DNA of 64,000 nt from Micromonospora humi (GTDB lineage Bacteria; Actinomycetota; Actinomycetes; Mycobacteriales; Micromonosporaceae). Both the position numbers and the translations under genes were made by a program. Each line of letters begins with the position of its first letter. Position 1 is the first letter of the stretch. The stretch is taken from assembly GCF_900090105.1 (NCBI RefSeq), contig NZ_FMDM01000006.1:248001-312000 (forward strand). Direction: 5' to 3'. Below, piece after piece: positions 55,810 to 64,000 of the stretch. The notes under the pieces were generated by a model. That model did not search any database and was not told where the DNA came from. It saw only the letters and a program-made list of their open reading frames with translations.

Positions 55810-57354
55810 TCAGCGGCGGCGCACGGCGACCACGGCGACGTCGTCGTGGATCTCCGGCGGGGCCAGCTCGATCAGCAGCCGCTGGCAGAACTGGTCGAGA
55901 TCGTCGTCCACCCGGGCGGCCACCACGCCGAGCGCCGCCATGCCCTCGTCGATGGTGGCGTCCCGCCGCTCGATCAGCCCGTCGGTGTAGAGCACCAGCG
56001 TGGCCCCGGCCGGCAACACGAACTCCAGGTCCGGCGGGCGCGGCGCGCGCACCCCGAGCAGCGGCGCGGACTGGGTGACGAACTCGACCCGCCCCTCCCG
56101 GCTCAGCAGCGCCGGCAGGTGCCCGGCGCTGGCCAGCCGGATCAGCCCGCTGCCCGGGTGCAGCAGCAACACGCAGATGGTGGCCAGCTCGGTCGGCAGC
56201 AGCGTACGCATCAGCTCGTTGACCCGGTCCAGGATCACGCCCGGCTGGTGCCCCTCGACCGCGTACGCCCGCACCGCGTGCCGCAGCTCGGCCATCACGG
56301 TGGCGGCGTGCAACGAGTGCCCGGCCACGTCACCGATCGCCACCAGCAGGTGCCCGTCGAGCATCACCAGCTCGTAGAAATCCCCGCCCACCTCGGTCTG
56401 CGCGCTCGCCGGCTCGTAGCGGACGGCCAGGTCCAGGCCGGTCACCTCGGGCAGCCGCCGAGGCAGCAGGCTGCGCTGGAGCGTCACCGCGATCCGGTGC
56501 TCCTCGTCGAAGGAACGCTGCGCCTCCACCGCCGACGCGACGGCCTGGGCGAGCTGCACCAGCACCGGCGTGCGCACGGTCTGGGTCGACGTGGGCACCA
56601 CCACGTAGAGGGGGGCCCGGTCCTCGCGCAGCCGGGAGGCGGCCACGGTGACCGTGTCACCGGCCGGCCAGTCGGTCAACGGCCAGTTGGCCGCCTGGTC
56701 CACCCACACCCGGGTGCCGATCGGCACGCCGGTGTCGTCCACCACCCACGGCACGATCCCGGCCGGCGTGTGCGGGTCCGCGGCCACCCCGGCCAGGCAG
56801 TCCCCGTCGAACGTCTCGGCGACCACCGCCGCGGGCGACCGGAAGATCCGCGCGGCCCCGGACGCGGCGGCCTCCAACAGCCGGACGAAGTTCGGCGACG
56901 CGTGCATCTCCACCGTGGCGTCGGCCAGCGCGGCCAGCCGCTCGGCGAGCTGCTCGGCCCGCCGCCGGGCCTGGTAGTAGCGCAGCACCGCGTGCGCGGT
57001 GGCGACCAGTTCCTCCGGCTCGATCGGCTCGGTCAGGTAGGCGTCCGCACCCCGGGTGAGGCCCTGCGCCCGGTCCACCACGTCCACCGCGTGCGCCGAG
57101 ACGTGGATGACCGGGGTGGACGGGTACGTCTCCTTGATCCGCTCGCACACCTCGAAGCCGCTCATGTCCGGCAGCCGGACGTCGAGTACCACCAGGTCGA
57201 CCGGTTCCCGCCCCACCCGTTCCAGCGCCGCCGTGCCGTTCTCCGCCTCCACGGTCGTGAACCCGGCCCGGTTGAGCCAGTTCACCAGCAGGTAACGCTT
57301 CGGGCCGCTGTCGTCGACCACCAGCACCGTCGCCGGCCCGCCCTCCACCGTCAC
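55810..57354 (-). CDS. Receiver-SpoIIE phosphatase (RsbU-like response regulator)
   Basis: A 514-aa output phosphatase. The N-terminal receiver (about 7-120) has VVDDS and phosphoacceptor Asp in VVLDVRLPDMSG, but the usual Lys is Glu (LTEPIEP). A GAF-like linker follows. The C-terminal SpoIIE domain (about 290-514) shows GGDFYELV, GDVAGHS, YTDGLIE and HDDVAVV. It would dephosphorylate a STAS antagonist, such as the one at 61564, when activated. The GTG overlaps the kinase stop by 4 bp. Last gene of the stressosome-like operon. Confidence 0.9.
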   Translation of the reverse strand: MTVEGGPATVLVVDDSGPKRYLLVNWLNRAGFTTVEAENGTAALERVGREPVDLVVLDVRLPDMSGFEVCERIKETYPSTPVIHVSAHAVDVVDRAQGLTRGADAYLTEPIEPEELVATAHAVLRYYQARRRAEQLAERLAALADATVEMHASPNFVRLLEAAASGAARIFRSPAAVVAETFDGDCLAGVAADPHTPAGIVPWVVDDTGVPIGTRVWVDQAANWPLTDWPAGDTVTVAASRLREDRAPLYVVVPTSTQTVRTPVLVQLAQAVASAVEAQRSFDEEHRIAVTLQRSLLPRRLPEVTGLDLAVRYEPASAQTEVGGDFYELVMLDGHLLVAIGDVAGHSLHAATVMAELRHAVRAYAVEGHQPGVILDRVNELMRTLLPTELATICVLLLHPGSGLIRLASAGHLPALLSREGRVEFVTQSAPLLGVRAPRPPDLEFVLPAGATLVLYTDGLIERRDATIDEGMAALGVVAARVDDDLDQFCQRLLIELAPPEIHDDVAVVAVRRR

Positions 57355-58709
57355 ACTCCGCCCACGGGCAGGATCACGGTGAACGTGCTGCCCCGGCCCG
57401 GTTCGCTGGTCAACTCCAGCGTGCCGCCGAGCAGGGTGACCAGCCGCCGCGCGTACGGCAGGCCGAGCCCGGTGCCGCCGACCCGGGTCGTGCCGGGCAC
57501 CTGGTAGAACTCCTCGAAGATCCGCTCGTGCAGCTCGGGCGGGATGCCGACGCCGGTGTCGGTGACCGAGAGGAGCCACGCCTCGTCGCGGCGTTCGGCG
57601 CGCAACCGCACCTCGCCCCGCTCGGTGAACTTCAGGCCGTTGTGCAGCAGGTTGCGCAGCACCTGGGCGAGCAGCACCTCGTCGGAACGCACCGTGGCCG
57701 GGGCGGGCGGCTCCTCGACCACCAGTTCCACCTCGGGCCGGGTGGCGAGCGCCCGCAGCGTGCCGCGGAGCTGCCCGAAGACCGCCCGCAGGTCGACCTC
57801 GGACCAGTCCGGCTCGATCCGGCCCGACTCCGCCTTGGCCAGGTCGAGCAGCTCGTTGACCAGGGCCAGCAGGTCGCCGGCGGAAGACCGGATCAGCCCC
57901 ACCTGGCGGGCCTGTTCGCCGGTGAGCGGATCGGAGGCGGAATCGGCCAGCAGCCGCCCCAGCCCGATGATCGCGGTGACCGGGGCACGCAGCTCGTGGC
58001 TGACGTTGGCCAGGAACCGGCTCTTCGACTCGCTGGCGGCCCGCAACTGGGCCGACTTCTCGTCCAGCTCGGCGTAGAGCGCCACCACGCCGCGGTTGGT
58101 CTCCTCCAACTCCTCGGTGAGCTGGTTGTAGAGCGCCATCACGCCCCGGTTGGTCTCCGCCAGCTCGGAGTTGAGCACGGCCAGTTCGTCCCGTTGGCTG
58201 CGTACCTCGTCGAGCGCGGCGATGAGCTGGGCGTTCTGCGCGGCCAACTCGTCCAGCGCGGAGCCCGGAGCGCGCTCGGCCAGCTCGTCGCGGAGCTTGC
58301 CGGCGCGTTCCGGCGTCAGCTCCTCGGCGTGGTCCGGTACTCGTCGGGACATCCTCACGACGGTATCGCCCTCGACCGTGATCACCTGCAACGAGTCCAC
58401 CAGACGCGCGACCGCGCCGGACTGCGGCTCGTACCGGCCGCCGGGGAGCGGACGGACCGGGGACAGGTCCACGTGGAGGCGGGTCCGGCCGGAGGTGGCG
58501 TCCCGGTCGACGGCGAACGTGACGTCCGCGCCGTCCACCCCGCGCAACAGTTCCCGGGCCACCTCGCTGAGCGCGGTGGCGATCCGGACCTGGTCCTGGT
58601 GCTCCAGCCCGACGGCCGCCGCGACCTCCCGGCCGCGCTGGCGGACCAGGAAGATGTCCTGCTCGACCCGGAGCGCCAGGTGCAGGAGCGGCTCGGTGCG
58701 TTCACTCAT
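57351..58709 (-). CDS. Cytosolic histidine kinase of the stressosome-like operon
   Basis: A 452-aa kinase without membrane segment. It has an N-terminal region with RsbT-like residues (QVRIATALSEVARELL), a coiled coil containing two ETNRGVxALY motifs, a HisKA with phosphoacceptor ANVSHELRAPV, and an HATPase (NGLKF, DTGVGIP, GGTGLGLPYA). It overlaps the upstream gene by 8 bp and the downstream receiver-phosphatase by 4 bp; the latter is its obvious partner. Confidence 0.9.
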   Translation of the reverse strand: MSERTEPLLHLALRVEQDIFLVRQRGREVAAAVGLEHQDQVRIATALSEVARELLRGVDGADVTFAVDRDATSGRTRLHVDLSPVRPLPGGRYEPQSGAVARLVDSLQVITVEGDTVVRMSRRVPDHAEELTPERAGKLRDELAERAPGSALDELAAQNAQLIAALDEVRSQRDELAVLNSELAETNRGVMALYNQLTEELEETNRGVVALYAELDEKSAQLRAASESKSRFLANVSHELRAPVTAIIGLGRLLADSASDPLTGEQARQVGLIRSSAGDLLALVNELLDLAKAESGRIEPDWSEVDLRAVFGQLRGTLRALATRPEVELVVEEPPAPATVRSDEVLLAQVLRNLLHNGLKFTERGEVRLRAERRDEAWLLSVTDTGVGIPPELHERIFEEFYQVPGTTRVGGTGLGLPYARRLVTLLGGTLELTSEPGRGSTFTVILPVGGV

Positions 58710-59721
58710 GCCGTGCCACCCGGGCGACCAGGACGCAGGCGTCGTCACGGCGGATCCCGGCGTCGCGCAGCAGCGTCGCGGCGGCCAGCAGCGGCGGACG
58801 GACGGCCAGGCCGGGATAGTCGTCCAGGTCCCAGCGGTCCACCACGCCGTCGCTGTGCATCACCAGCGTCGCGCCGGGCGGGAACGGGTAGTCGTACCCC
58901 CGGATGGCCGGGCGTTGGTGCCCGGCGATGCCCGGCAGCGACACCAGGCCGCGCCGCCGCTCGCCGGTGGCCACGATCATGGCGGCGATGTTGCCCAGGC
59001 CGGCGAAGTGGAGCTGCCCGGTCGCCGGATCCGGCTCGGCCACCGCGAGCGCCGCGCCGCGGGTGTGCGAGATGGCGGCGTGCAGGTGCCGCACCACCAC
59101 GTCCGGCGGGCCGGCCGGCGCCGAGCGGAACGCGGCGACCGCGGCACCGGTGGCGGCGGCGGCCAGCGGCCCGTGCCCGAGCCCGTCGCAGACCAGCACC
59201 TGCCGGCGCCCGTCGGCCATCCGCACCGCGTAGCCGTCGCCGCTGTCCTGCTCGCCGGTGATCGGCCGGGCCAGCCCACCCGCCCAGTCGGGCGCCGGCG
59301 GTGGCCCGTCCCACACCTGGACGGTCAGGACCGTGCCCCGACCGGGCGTCGAGAAGCCGTCGAACCGGCTCGCCTGCCTGGTGATCGCGCCGAGGCCGAT
59401 GCCGAGCGTGCCGGAGGTGGAGTGCCCGTCGGCCGAGGAGAGCGTCAGGTCGGCCATGCCGGGGCCGGAGTCGATGGCCACCAGCTCCACCCCGGCCCGC
59501 CCGTCGCGGCGCGCCGGACGCAGCAGCAGGGCGCCCTCGCGGGCGTGCTTGACCAGGTTGCTGGTGATCTCGGCGGTGACGATGGCCAGGTCCGCGACGC
59601 GCGGCGCGCTCAGTTCGAGCTGCCGTCCGAGCCGCTCGGCCACCCGGCGTACGCCGCCGGCGGTAGCGCCGTTGTCGACCCGGAACCACACGCCGTGGTC
59701 GGGGACGACGTCGGCGATCAC
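58702..59721 (-). CDS. HATPase-PP2C fusion (RsbT/RsbX-like)
   Basis: A 339-aa protein with an N-terminal anti-sigma-type HATPase (IVTAEITSNLVKHA, AIDSGPGMADL, GLGAITRQA) and a C-terminal SpoIIE/RsbX-like phosphatase (CDGLGHGPLAAA, HSDGVVDRWD, RRDDACVLVA). In known stressosomes RsbX dephosphorylates RsbR and RsbS and resets the complex. GTG 59721 gives the 4-bp overlap used by its neighbours; GTG 59730 is an alternative. Confidence 0.87.
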   Translation of the reverse strand: MIADVVPDHGVWFRVDNGATAGGVRRVAERLGRQLELSAPRVADLAIVTAEITSNLVKHAREGALLLRPARRDGRAGVELVAIDSGPGMADLTLSSADGHSTSGTLGIGLGAITRQASRFDGFSTPGRGTVLTVQVWDGPPPAPDWAGGLARPITGEQDSGDGYAVRMADGRRQVLVCDGLGHGPLAAAATGAAVAAFRSAPAGPPDVVVRHLHAAISHTRGAALAVAEPDPATGQLHFAGLGNIAAMIVATGERRRGLVSLPGIAGHQRPAIRGYDYPFPPGATLVMHSDGVVDRWDLDDYPGLAVRPPLLAAATLLRDAGIRRDDACVLVARVARHE

Positions 59722-60137
59722 CGCGACCACTTGGTGATGGTGATCGCCGTACCCTCGCCGACGGCGGTCTTGATGTCGAAGTCGTCGACGAGCCGGCGGG
59801 CGCCGCTGAGCCCGAGACCCAGGCCGCCACCGGTGGTGTAGCCGTCGGTGAGGGCCAGGTCGAGGTCGGGGATGCCCGGCCCCTGGTCGGCGAAGACGAT
59901 ACGGACGCCGCGGCGACGGCCGTCGGCGACGGTGGTCACCTCGGCGCTGCCCCCACCGCCGTAGATCAGCGTGTTGCGGGCCAGTTCGCTGGCGGCGGTG
60001 ACCAGCTTGGTCTGGTCGACCAGGGAGAGCCGGACCGCGACGGCGGTGGTCCGCACCAGTTGCCGGACCCGGACCACGTCCTCGTCGCTACGGATCGCCT
60101 GCGTCGCGGGCGTCCCCAGGTCGAGGCCGGTGGTCAT
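59718..60137 (-). CDS. rsbT: Stressosome kinase RsbT-like
   Basis: A 139-aa GHKL-type serine/threonine kinase with the N-box VTAASELARNTLIY, DQGPGIPDL and GLGLGLSGARRLVDDF. In Bacillus RsbT phosphorylates RsbS and RsbR and then leaves the stressosome to activate a phosphatase. The start overlaps the rsbS-like stop by 4 bp. Confidence 0.92.
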   Translation of the reverse strand: MTTGLDLGTPATQAIRSDEDVVRVRQLVRTTAVAVRLSLVDQTKLVTAASELARNTLIYGGGGSAEVTTVADGRRRGVRIVFADQGPGIPDLDLALTDGYTTGGGLGLGLSGARRLVDDFDIKTAVGEGTAITITKWSR

Positions 60138-60544
60138 GGCGTCGCCGTCGGGTCGGCGTCCTCGTCGTCGAACGCCACGTCCCCGTCGTCGGCGCGGGTC
60201 GCCGCGATCAGCTCCATGCCCCGTTCGACGTTCAGCGCGGTGCGGATGCCGTTGAGCGAGAGGCCCAGCTCGACCAGGGTGATGGCGACGGCCGGACGCA
60301 TCCCGACCACCACCGTCTCGGCGTCCAGCACCTTGGAGATGGACGCGATGGTGGAGAGCATCCGGCCGACGAAGGAGTCGACGATGTCCAGTGCCGTGAT
60401 GTCGATGATCACGCCGTGGCATCCGGTGGCGACGATCCGCTCGGCCAGGTCCTCCTGGAGCTGGATCGCCGTCTGGTCGGACATGTCGACCTGGATGGAG
60501 ACCAGCAGGATGTCGCCGATCTTGAGGATCGGCACCCGCTCCAT
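60134..60544 (-). CDS. rsbS: Stressosome STAS protein RsbS-like
   Basis: A 136-aa single STAS domain. The phosphorylation Ser is conserved in DIVDSFVGRML. An acidic, disordered tail (DGDVAFDDEDAD) follows the domain. It overlaps the rsbR-like stop by one base; an in-frame GTG at 60547 is a possible start. Its family scaffolds the stressosome with RsbR and traps RsbT. Confidence 0.92.
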   Translation of the reverse strand: MERVPILKIGDILLVSIQVDMSDQTAIQLQEDLAERIVATGCHGVIIDITALDIVDSFVGRMLSTIASISKVLDAETVVVGMRPAVAITLVELGLSLNGIRTALNVERGMELIAATRADDGDVAFDDEDADPTATP

Positions 60545-61404
60545 CACGCCTCCCGGCGGGCGCGGCGGGAGGTGGTCTCGACCCCGGTCTGGCGCAGCAC
60601 GTGGCGCAGCGCGTCGGCGAGGCTCGCCTTGGTGGCGATGTCACCGAACTCGATGCCGAGGGCGACGATCGTCTGGGCGATCTGCGGTCGGATGCCGGAG
60701 ATGATGCAGTCGGCGCCCATCAGCCGGGCGGCCACCACGGTCTTGAGGATGTGCTGGGCGACCTGGGTGTCCACCGCCGGCACACCGGTGATGTCGATGA
60801 TCGCGTACGGCGAGCCGGTGTCGACGAGCGTCTGGAGCAGCCGCTCCATCACCACCTGGGCGCGGGCCGAGTCGAGCGTGCCGACCAGCGGGACGGCGAC
60901 CACGCCCTCCCACAGCTTGACCACCGGCGTGGAGAGCTCCAGCAGCTGCTCCGCCTGGTCGGCGATCAGGCTCTCCCGGGCCCGGACGAACGTCTCGAAG
61001 GTGAAGAGCCCCATCTGGTCGACCAGCGCGGAGAAGGCGACGAAGTCGCGCAGCGTGGTCTCGCCCTGCTCCTCCTCCATCAGCTCCAGCAGGGCGTCCT
61101 TGATCGCGAACACGCTGATCGCGGTCTCGGTGGCGCTGAATCCCTGCCGGGCCCGGGTGGTGGAGAGCTCCGCGAGCACCGCCCGCAGCTCACCGCCGTG
61201 CTCGTCGGCCAGCTCGCCGAGGCCCTGCCGGCCGGCGTCGACCAGGGCGCGGTGCAGCTCCTGCACCTGGCGGGCCAGTTCGGCCCGGCTGAGCCGGCCG
61301 CGCAGCGAAGCGGCGACGATCTCGATCCAGCGGTTGGACAACCGGTCTGCGTGCCGACTCAGCAGGTCGGCGAGCCGACCACCCTGTTCCGCGCTCAATG
61401 CCAC
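60544..61404 (-). CDS. rsbR: Stressosome sensor RsbR-like
   Basis: A 286-aa protein with a helical N-terminal sensor region (about 1-160) and a C-terminal STAS domain. Both phosphorylation threonines of Bacillus RsbR are matched (AVDTQVAQHI and RPQIAQTIVALG). There is no membrane segment, and the N-terminal part may be globin-like. GTG 61404 has GGGAGGT 5 bases ahead. First gene of the operon, divergent from an antagonist gene. Confidence 0.92.
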   Translation of the reverse strand: MALSAEQGGRLADLLSRHADRLSNRWIEIVAASLRGRLSRAELARQVQELHRALVDAGRQGLGELADEHGGELRAVLAELSTTRARQGFSATETAISVFAIKDALLELMEEEQGETTLRDFVAFSALVDQMGLFTFETFVRARESLIADQAEQLLELSTPVVKLWEGVVAVPLVGTLDSARAQVVMERLLQTLVDTGSPYAIIDITGVPAVDTQVAQHILKTVVAARLMGADCIISGIRPQIAQTIVALGIEFGDIATKASLADALRHVLRQTGVETTSRRARREA

Positions 61405-61563
61405 GTTGACCTCCCAGATCTGGACGGGCGGACTCTATCACCGGGGTCCGTCGCACTACTTGCCACGGGACAAAGAAATGATCGACAGCACCTGTGCCGG
61501 CTCCCGTTCTGCGCGGCGCGGTCATCGTGGGATACCGTTCCACCGAACACAGGAGGTCGACGA

Positions 61564-61920
61564 ATGTCCCTGACGGTGCACACGGAACAGCGCGGCGACG
61601 TGGTCGTGGTGTCGGTCGCGGGTGAGCTGGACATGGCCACCGCACCGCAGCTCCAGGACCAGATCACGGACCTGCTGGACAAGGGGCGCAGCCGCCTCGT
61701 GTTCGACCTGGCCGAGGTGTCGTTCTGCGACTCGACCGGGCTGTCGGTGTTCGTCCGCGCCAAGAACAGCTGCGACGAGGCCGGCGGCGTGGTCCGGCTG
61801 GCCGCCCCGCAGCGCGGTGTGCTGCGCATCCTCGAGGTCAGTGGCCTGGTCGAGGTGCTGCACACCTACCCGACGGTGGACGAGGCCGTCGCGGGCGACC
61901 CCACCCCCGCCTCCTCCTGA
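61564..61920 (+). CDS. Anti-sigma factor antagonist (BldG-type STAS)
   Basis: A 118-aa STAS protein with phosphorylatable Ser in FCDSTGLSVFVRA (about residue 57), close to BldG. AGGAGGT sits 6 bases before the ATG. It is divergent from the rsbR-like gene across 159 bp and is a plausible substrate of the SpoIIE phosphatases nearby. It stops 10 bp before the convergent MFS gene end. Confidence 0.9.
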   Translation: MSLTVHTEQRGDVVVVSVAGELDMATAPQLQDQITDLLDKGRSRLVFDLAEVSFCDSTGLSVFVRAKNSCDEAGGVVRLAAPQRGVLRILEVSGLVEVLHTYPTVDEAVAGDPTPASS

Positions 61921-61930
61921 CGCTCCCCGC

Positions 61931-63241
61931 TCAGCGCTCGTCCTCGATGTAGCGGGGACGGGCGATCACCATGCCCGCGGTCGTCTGCACGGCGAGCGCC
62001 AGCAGCAGGAAGCCGATCGGGGCGGTCCAACCGCCGGTCGCGGAGTAGAGGATGCCGACCAGCAGCGGGCCGAGCGCGGCGATGACGTACCCGGTGCTCT
62101 GCGCGAAGGCGGAGAGCGCCACGGTGCCCTCGGCGGTGCGGGCGCGCAGCCCGATGGTGGTCAGGATGAGCGGGAACGCCCCCTGGCCGAGCGCGAGCAG
62201 CAGCACCCACAGCGGCGCCAGGCCGCGCGGCGCGAGCGCCAGACCGAGGTACGCGGCGGCGGAGAACGCGGTCAGCGACAGCACCAGCGGGCGCAGCGTG
62301 GCCAGCCGGCCGGCCAGCGTGGGCATCATCAGCGCCACCGGCACGCCCAGCGCGGTCACCCCGGCGAGCAGCAGGCCGGCCGACTCGGGCCGGTAGCCGG
62401 CGTCCCGGAACAGCTGGGCCAGCCAGCCCATGATCGCGTAACCGCTGAGCGACTGCGCCCCGAAGTAGACCGCCATGGCCCAGCCCAGCCGCGTGCGGCC
62501 CGGGCGCACCCGGGCCGGGGCGGCGACCACCGCCGCCGGGGTCGCGGCCCGGTCGGCGGCCCGGCGGGCGGCGCGCGCCCGCAGCGTGAGCGGCACCCAC
62601 GGGATCACCGCCAGCGCGGCCAGCCCGGCCCAGACGCCGAGCCCGGCCCGCCAGGAGCCGAAGGCGTGGGCCACCGGCACGGCGGAGGCGGCGGCCACCG
62701 TCGTGCCCACCGTCAGGGCCATCGTGTACGCCCCGGTGACCAGCCCGGTGCGGTGCGGGAAGTGCTGCTTGACGAGCATCGGCAGCAGGATGTTCGCCAC
62801 CGCGATGCCGGCCAGCGCGAGCGCGCTGGTGAGCACGAAGACGGCCACCGAGCCGGTGACCGCGCGCAGCACCTGCCCGGCGGTCAGCGCGATCATGGCG
62901 AGCACCAGCACCCGGGGCGCGGCCCAGCGGCGGACCAGCCACGGGGTGAGCGCGCCCAGGCCGGCGAACGCGACGGTGGGCAGCGTGGTGACCACGCCGG
63001 CCATGGCGCCGGAGAGGCCCAGCCCGACGCGGATCTCGTCGAGCAGCGCGCCCAGGCTGGTCACCGCCGCCCGCAGGTTCAGCGCGACCAGCAGCATCCC
63101 GGCCAGCACCAGCAGGCCGCCCCGCACCGGGGTGACCGCCGACGCCGGTCCGGCCGCCGGGTCGGGTGCGGCCGCGGGCGCCGGCCCGGGCGTGACGTCG
63201 GCGGTGGGCGCGGTCGCGGCGGGTGGGGGTGGCGGGGTCAT
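61931..63241 (-). CDS. MFS transporter (CynX/NimT family)
   Basis: A 436-aa permease with twelve predicted membrane segments, an Ala/Pro-rich N-terminal tail and a conserved LNLRAAVTSLGALLDEIR motif in the first segment, as in CynX/NimT proteins (cyanate, nitroimidazole or similar export/import). ATG 63241 lies seven bases after a minus-strand TAGGTT -10 box. It is divergent from a GntR regulator that likely controls it. Confidence 0.88.
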   Translation of the reverse strand: MTPPPPPAATAPTADVTPGPAPAAAPDPAAGPASAVTPVRGGLLVLAGMLLVALNLRAAVTSLGALLDEIRVGLGLSGAMAGVVTTLPTVAFAGLGALTPWLVRRWAAPRVLVLAMIALTAGQVLRAVTGSVAVFVLTSALALAGIAVANILLPMLVKQHFPHRTGLVTGAYTMALTVGTTVAAASAVPVAHAFGSWRAGLGVWAGLAALAVIPWVPLTLRARAARRAADRAATPAAVVAAPARVRPGRTRLGWAMAVYFGAQSLSGYAIMGWLAQLFRDAGYRPESAGLLLAGVTALGVPVALMMPTLAGRLATLRPLVLSLTAFSAAAYLGLALAPRGLAPLWVLLLALGQGAFPLILTTIGLRARTAEGTVALSAFAQSTGYVIAALGPLLVGILYSATGGWTAPIGFLLLALAVQTTAGMVIARPRYIEDER

Positions 63242-63248
63242 GACCTCG

Positions 63249-63258
63249 AACCTACAAT
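63249..63258. promoter_or_regulatory. Overlapping divergent -10 boxes
   Basis: Minus-strand TAGGTT (63249-63254) for the MFS gene and plus-strand TACAAT (63253-63258) for the GntR gene share two bases, so the two promoters would compete or be controlled together. Confidence 0.5.
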
Positions 63259-63290
63259 CATGGGATGAATTTCGGCAGCAGGTGTAACCG

Positions 63291-63974
63291 GTGACACCCG
63301 TCGTGGATTCCGTCGCCGTGCCGCCACGCGGCCACCGGGTCCGCCGGACGATCGAGCAGTTGCGGGCCCGCATCCTGGGCGGCGAGTGGCCGGTGGGCGG
63401 GCGCATCCCCACCGAGCCGCAGCTCGTCGCCGCGCTCGGGGTGGGGCGCAACACGGTCCGCGAGGCGGTCCGCGCCCTGGTGCACGCCGGCGTGCTGGAG
63501 TGCCGGCAGGGCTCCGGCACCTACGTGGTGTCGACCGACGAGCTGGCCCCGGTGGTGGCCCGCCGGCTCACCGACGACCGGATGGCCGAGGTGGTCGAGG
63601 TCCGGCGCGCCTTCGAGGTGGAGGCCGCCCGGCTCGCCGCGCTGCGGCGTACCCCGGAAGACCTGGCGGCGCTGGACGGCGCGCTCGCCGCCCGGGAGGC
63701 CGCGTGGCGGTCCGGCCGGGTGGACGAGTTCGTGGAGGCGGACGCCGCGCTGCACACGGTGGTGGTGGCCGCCGCGCACAACGCCATGCTCGCCGAGCTG
63801 TACGCGTCGGTCGGCGCCGCGCTACGCAGCACCGTCGCCCAGGCCATGGGCACCGCCCTGACCGAGGAGCGGTACGTCGACCACGGGCGACTCGTCGCGG
63901 CGATCCGGGCCGGCGACCCGGAGCGGGCAGCGATCGAAGCAGGTGCTTTTCTCGAGGGGCCGTCCGGGGCATAG
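63291..63974 (+). CDS. GntR/FadR-family transcriptional regulator
   Basis: A 227-aa regulator with an N-terminal winged helix (RIPTEPQLVAALGVGRNTVREAVRALVHAGVLE, about 39-71) and a helical FCD ligand-binding domain (VRRAFEVEAARLAA, DAALHTVVVAAAHNAML). It starts at GTG 63291. The FCD-domain metal-binding His residues are only partly visible. Probably controls the divergent MFS gene. The last 26 bases of the window after it hold no gene. Confidence 0.88.
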   Translation: MTPVVDSVAVPPRGHRVRRTIEQLRARILGGEWPVGGRIPTEPQLVAALGVGRNTVREAVRALVHAGVLECRQGSGTYVVSTDELAPVVARRLTDDRMAEVVEVRRAFEVEAARLAALRRTPEDLAALDGALAAREAAWRSGRVDEFVEADAALHTVVVAAAHNAMLAELYASVGAALRSTVAQAMGTALTEERYVDHGRLVAAIRAGDPERAAIEAGAFLEGPSGA

Positions 63975-64000
63975 GGTCTGCCGGACCGAGAATCGGACGG

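Overview
The window is very GC-rich actinobacterial chromosome, most likely Micromonospora or a close relative (Micromonosporaceae). This is inferred from codon usage, many GTG starts, leaderless promoters, BldC-like and mycothiol-linked families and the futalosine menaquinone route. No rRNA, tRNA, CRISPR array, prophage or intact insertion sequence was seen.

Layout. 1-3.3 kb: btuFCD-type vitamin B12 uptake operon behind a cobalamin riboswitch. 3.3-6.2 kb: two divergent secreted peptidases. 6.2-8.65 kb: mqnE (menaquinone) followed by three small membrane-protein genes. 8.9-15.5 kb: NlpC/P60 wall hydrolase, a Pro/Ala-rich membrane-anchored protein, a DEAD-box helicase with an RG-rich tail, and a glycolipid-binding-like protein. 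15.5-18.5 kb: cysteine-synthase-like enzyme, SDR, Lrp/AsnC regulator and a BldC-like regulator. 18.6-22.7 kb: ubiX-, mqnP- and ubiD-like menaquinone genes with a terpene synthase between them on the other strand. 22.8-29.3 kb: alpha/beta hydrolase, AhpD/MarR pair, secreted pectate lyase, a secreted protein and a phosphoesterase. 29.3-35.3 kb: hemL, histidine phosphatase, resA, ccdA, resB, ccsB, a tightly coupled heme/cytochrome c maturation operon. 35.4-38.9 kb: STAS protein, ABC-2 exporter and its regulator. 38.9-46.1 kb: response regulator, a giant HAMP-array hybrid kinase and a divergent kinase/phosphatase. 46.3-55.5 kb: FAD oxidoreductase, oligopeptidase B, threonine dehydratase, PadR-ABC operon, TIGR03086 protein and AraC regulator. 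55.8-61.9 kb: a stressosome-like rsbR-rsbS-rsbT-phosphatase-kinase-phosphatase operon with a divergent STAS gene. 61.9-64 kb: MFS transporter and GntR regulator.

The features most worth a second look are a dispersed palindromic repeat of about 60 bp with GGGGCCCC cores at four loci, one copy lying in frame inside ccdA; the compact stressosome signalling operon; the seven near-identical 276-bp units in the HAMP-array kinase; two further hairpin or inverted-repeat elements; and a set of genes that appear to be transcribed without leaders.

In working terms, menaquinone synthesis (mqnE, ubiX, mqnP, ubiD), heme synthesis (hemL) and cytochrome c maturation (resABC/ccdA) together serve respiration. 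The Rsb/STAS/SpoIIE modules form a large partner-switching and phosphorelay block likely to control alternative sigma factors encoded outside the window.
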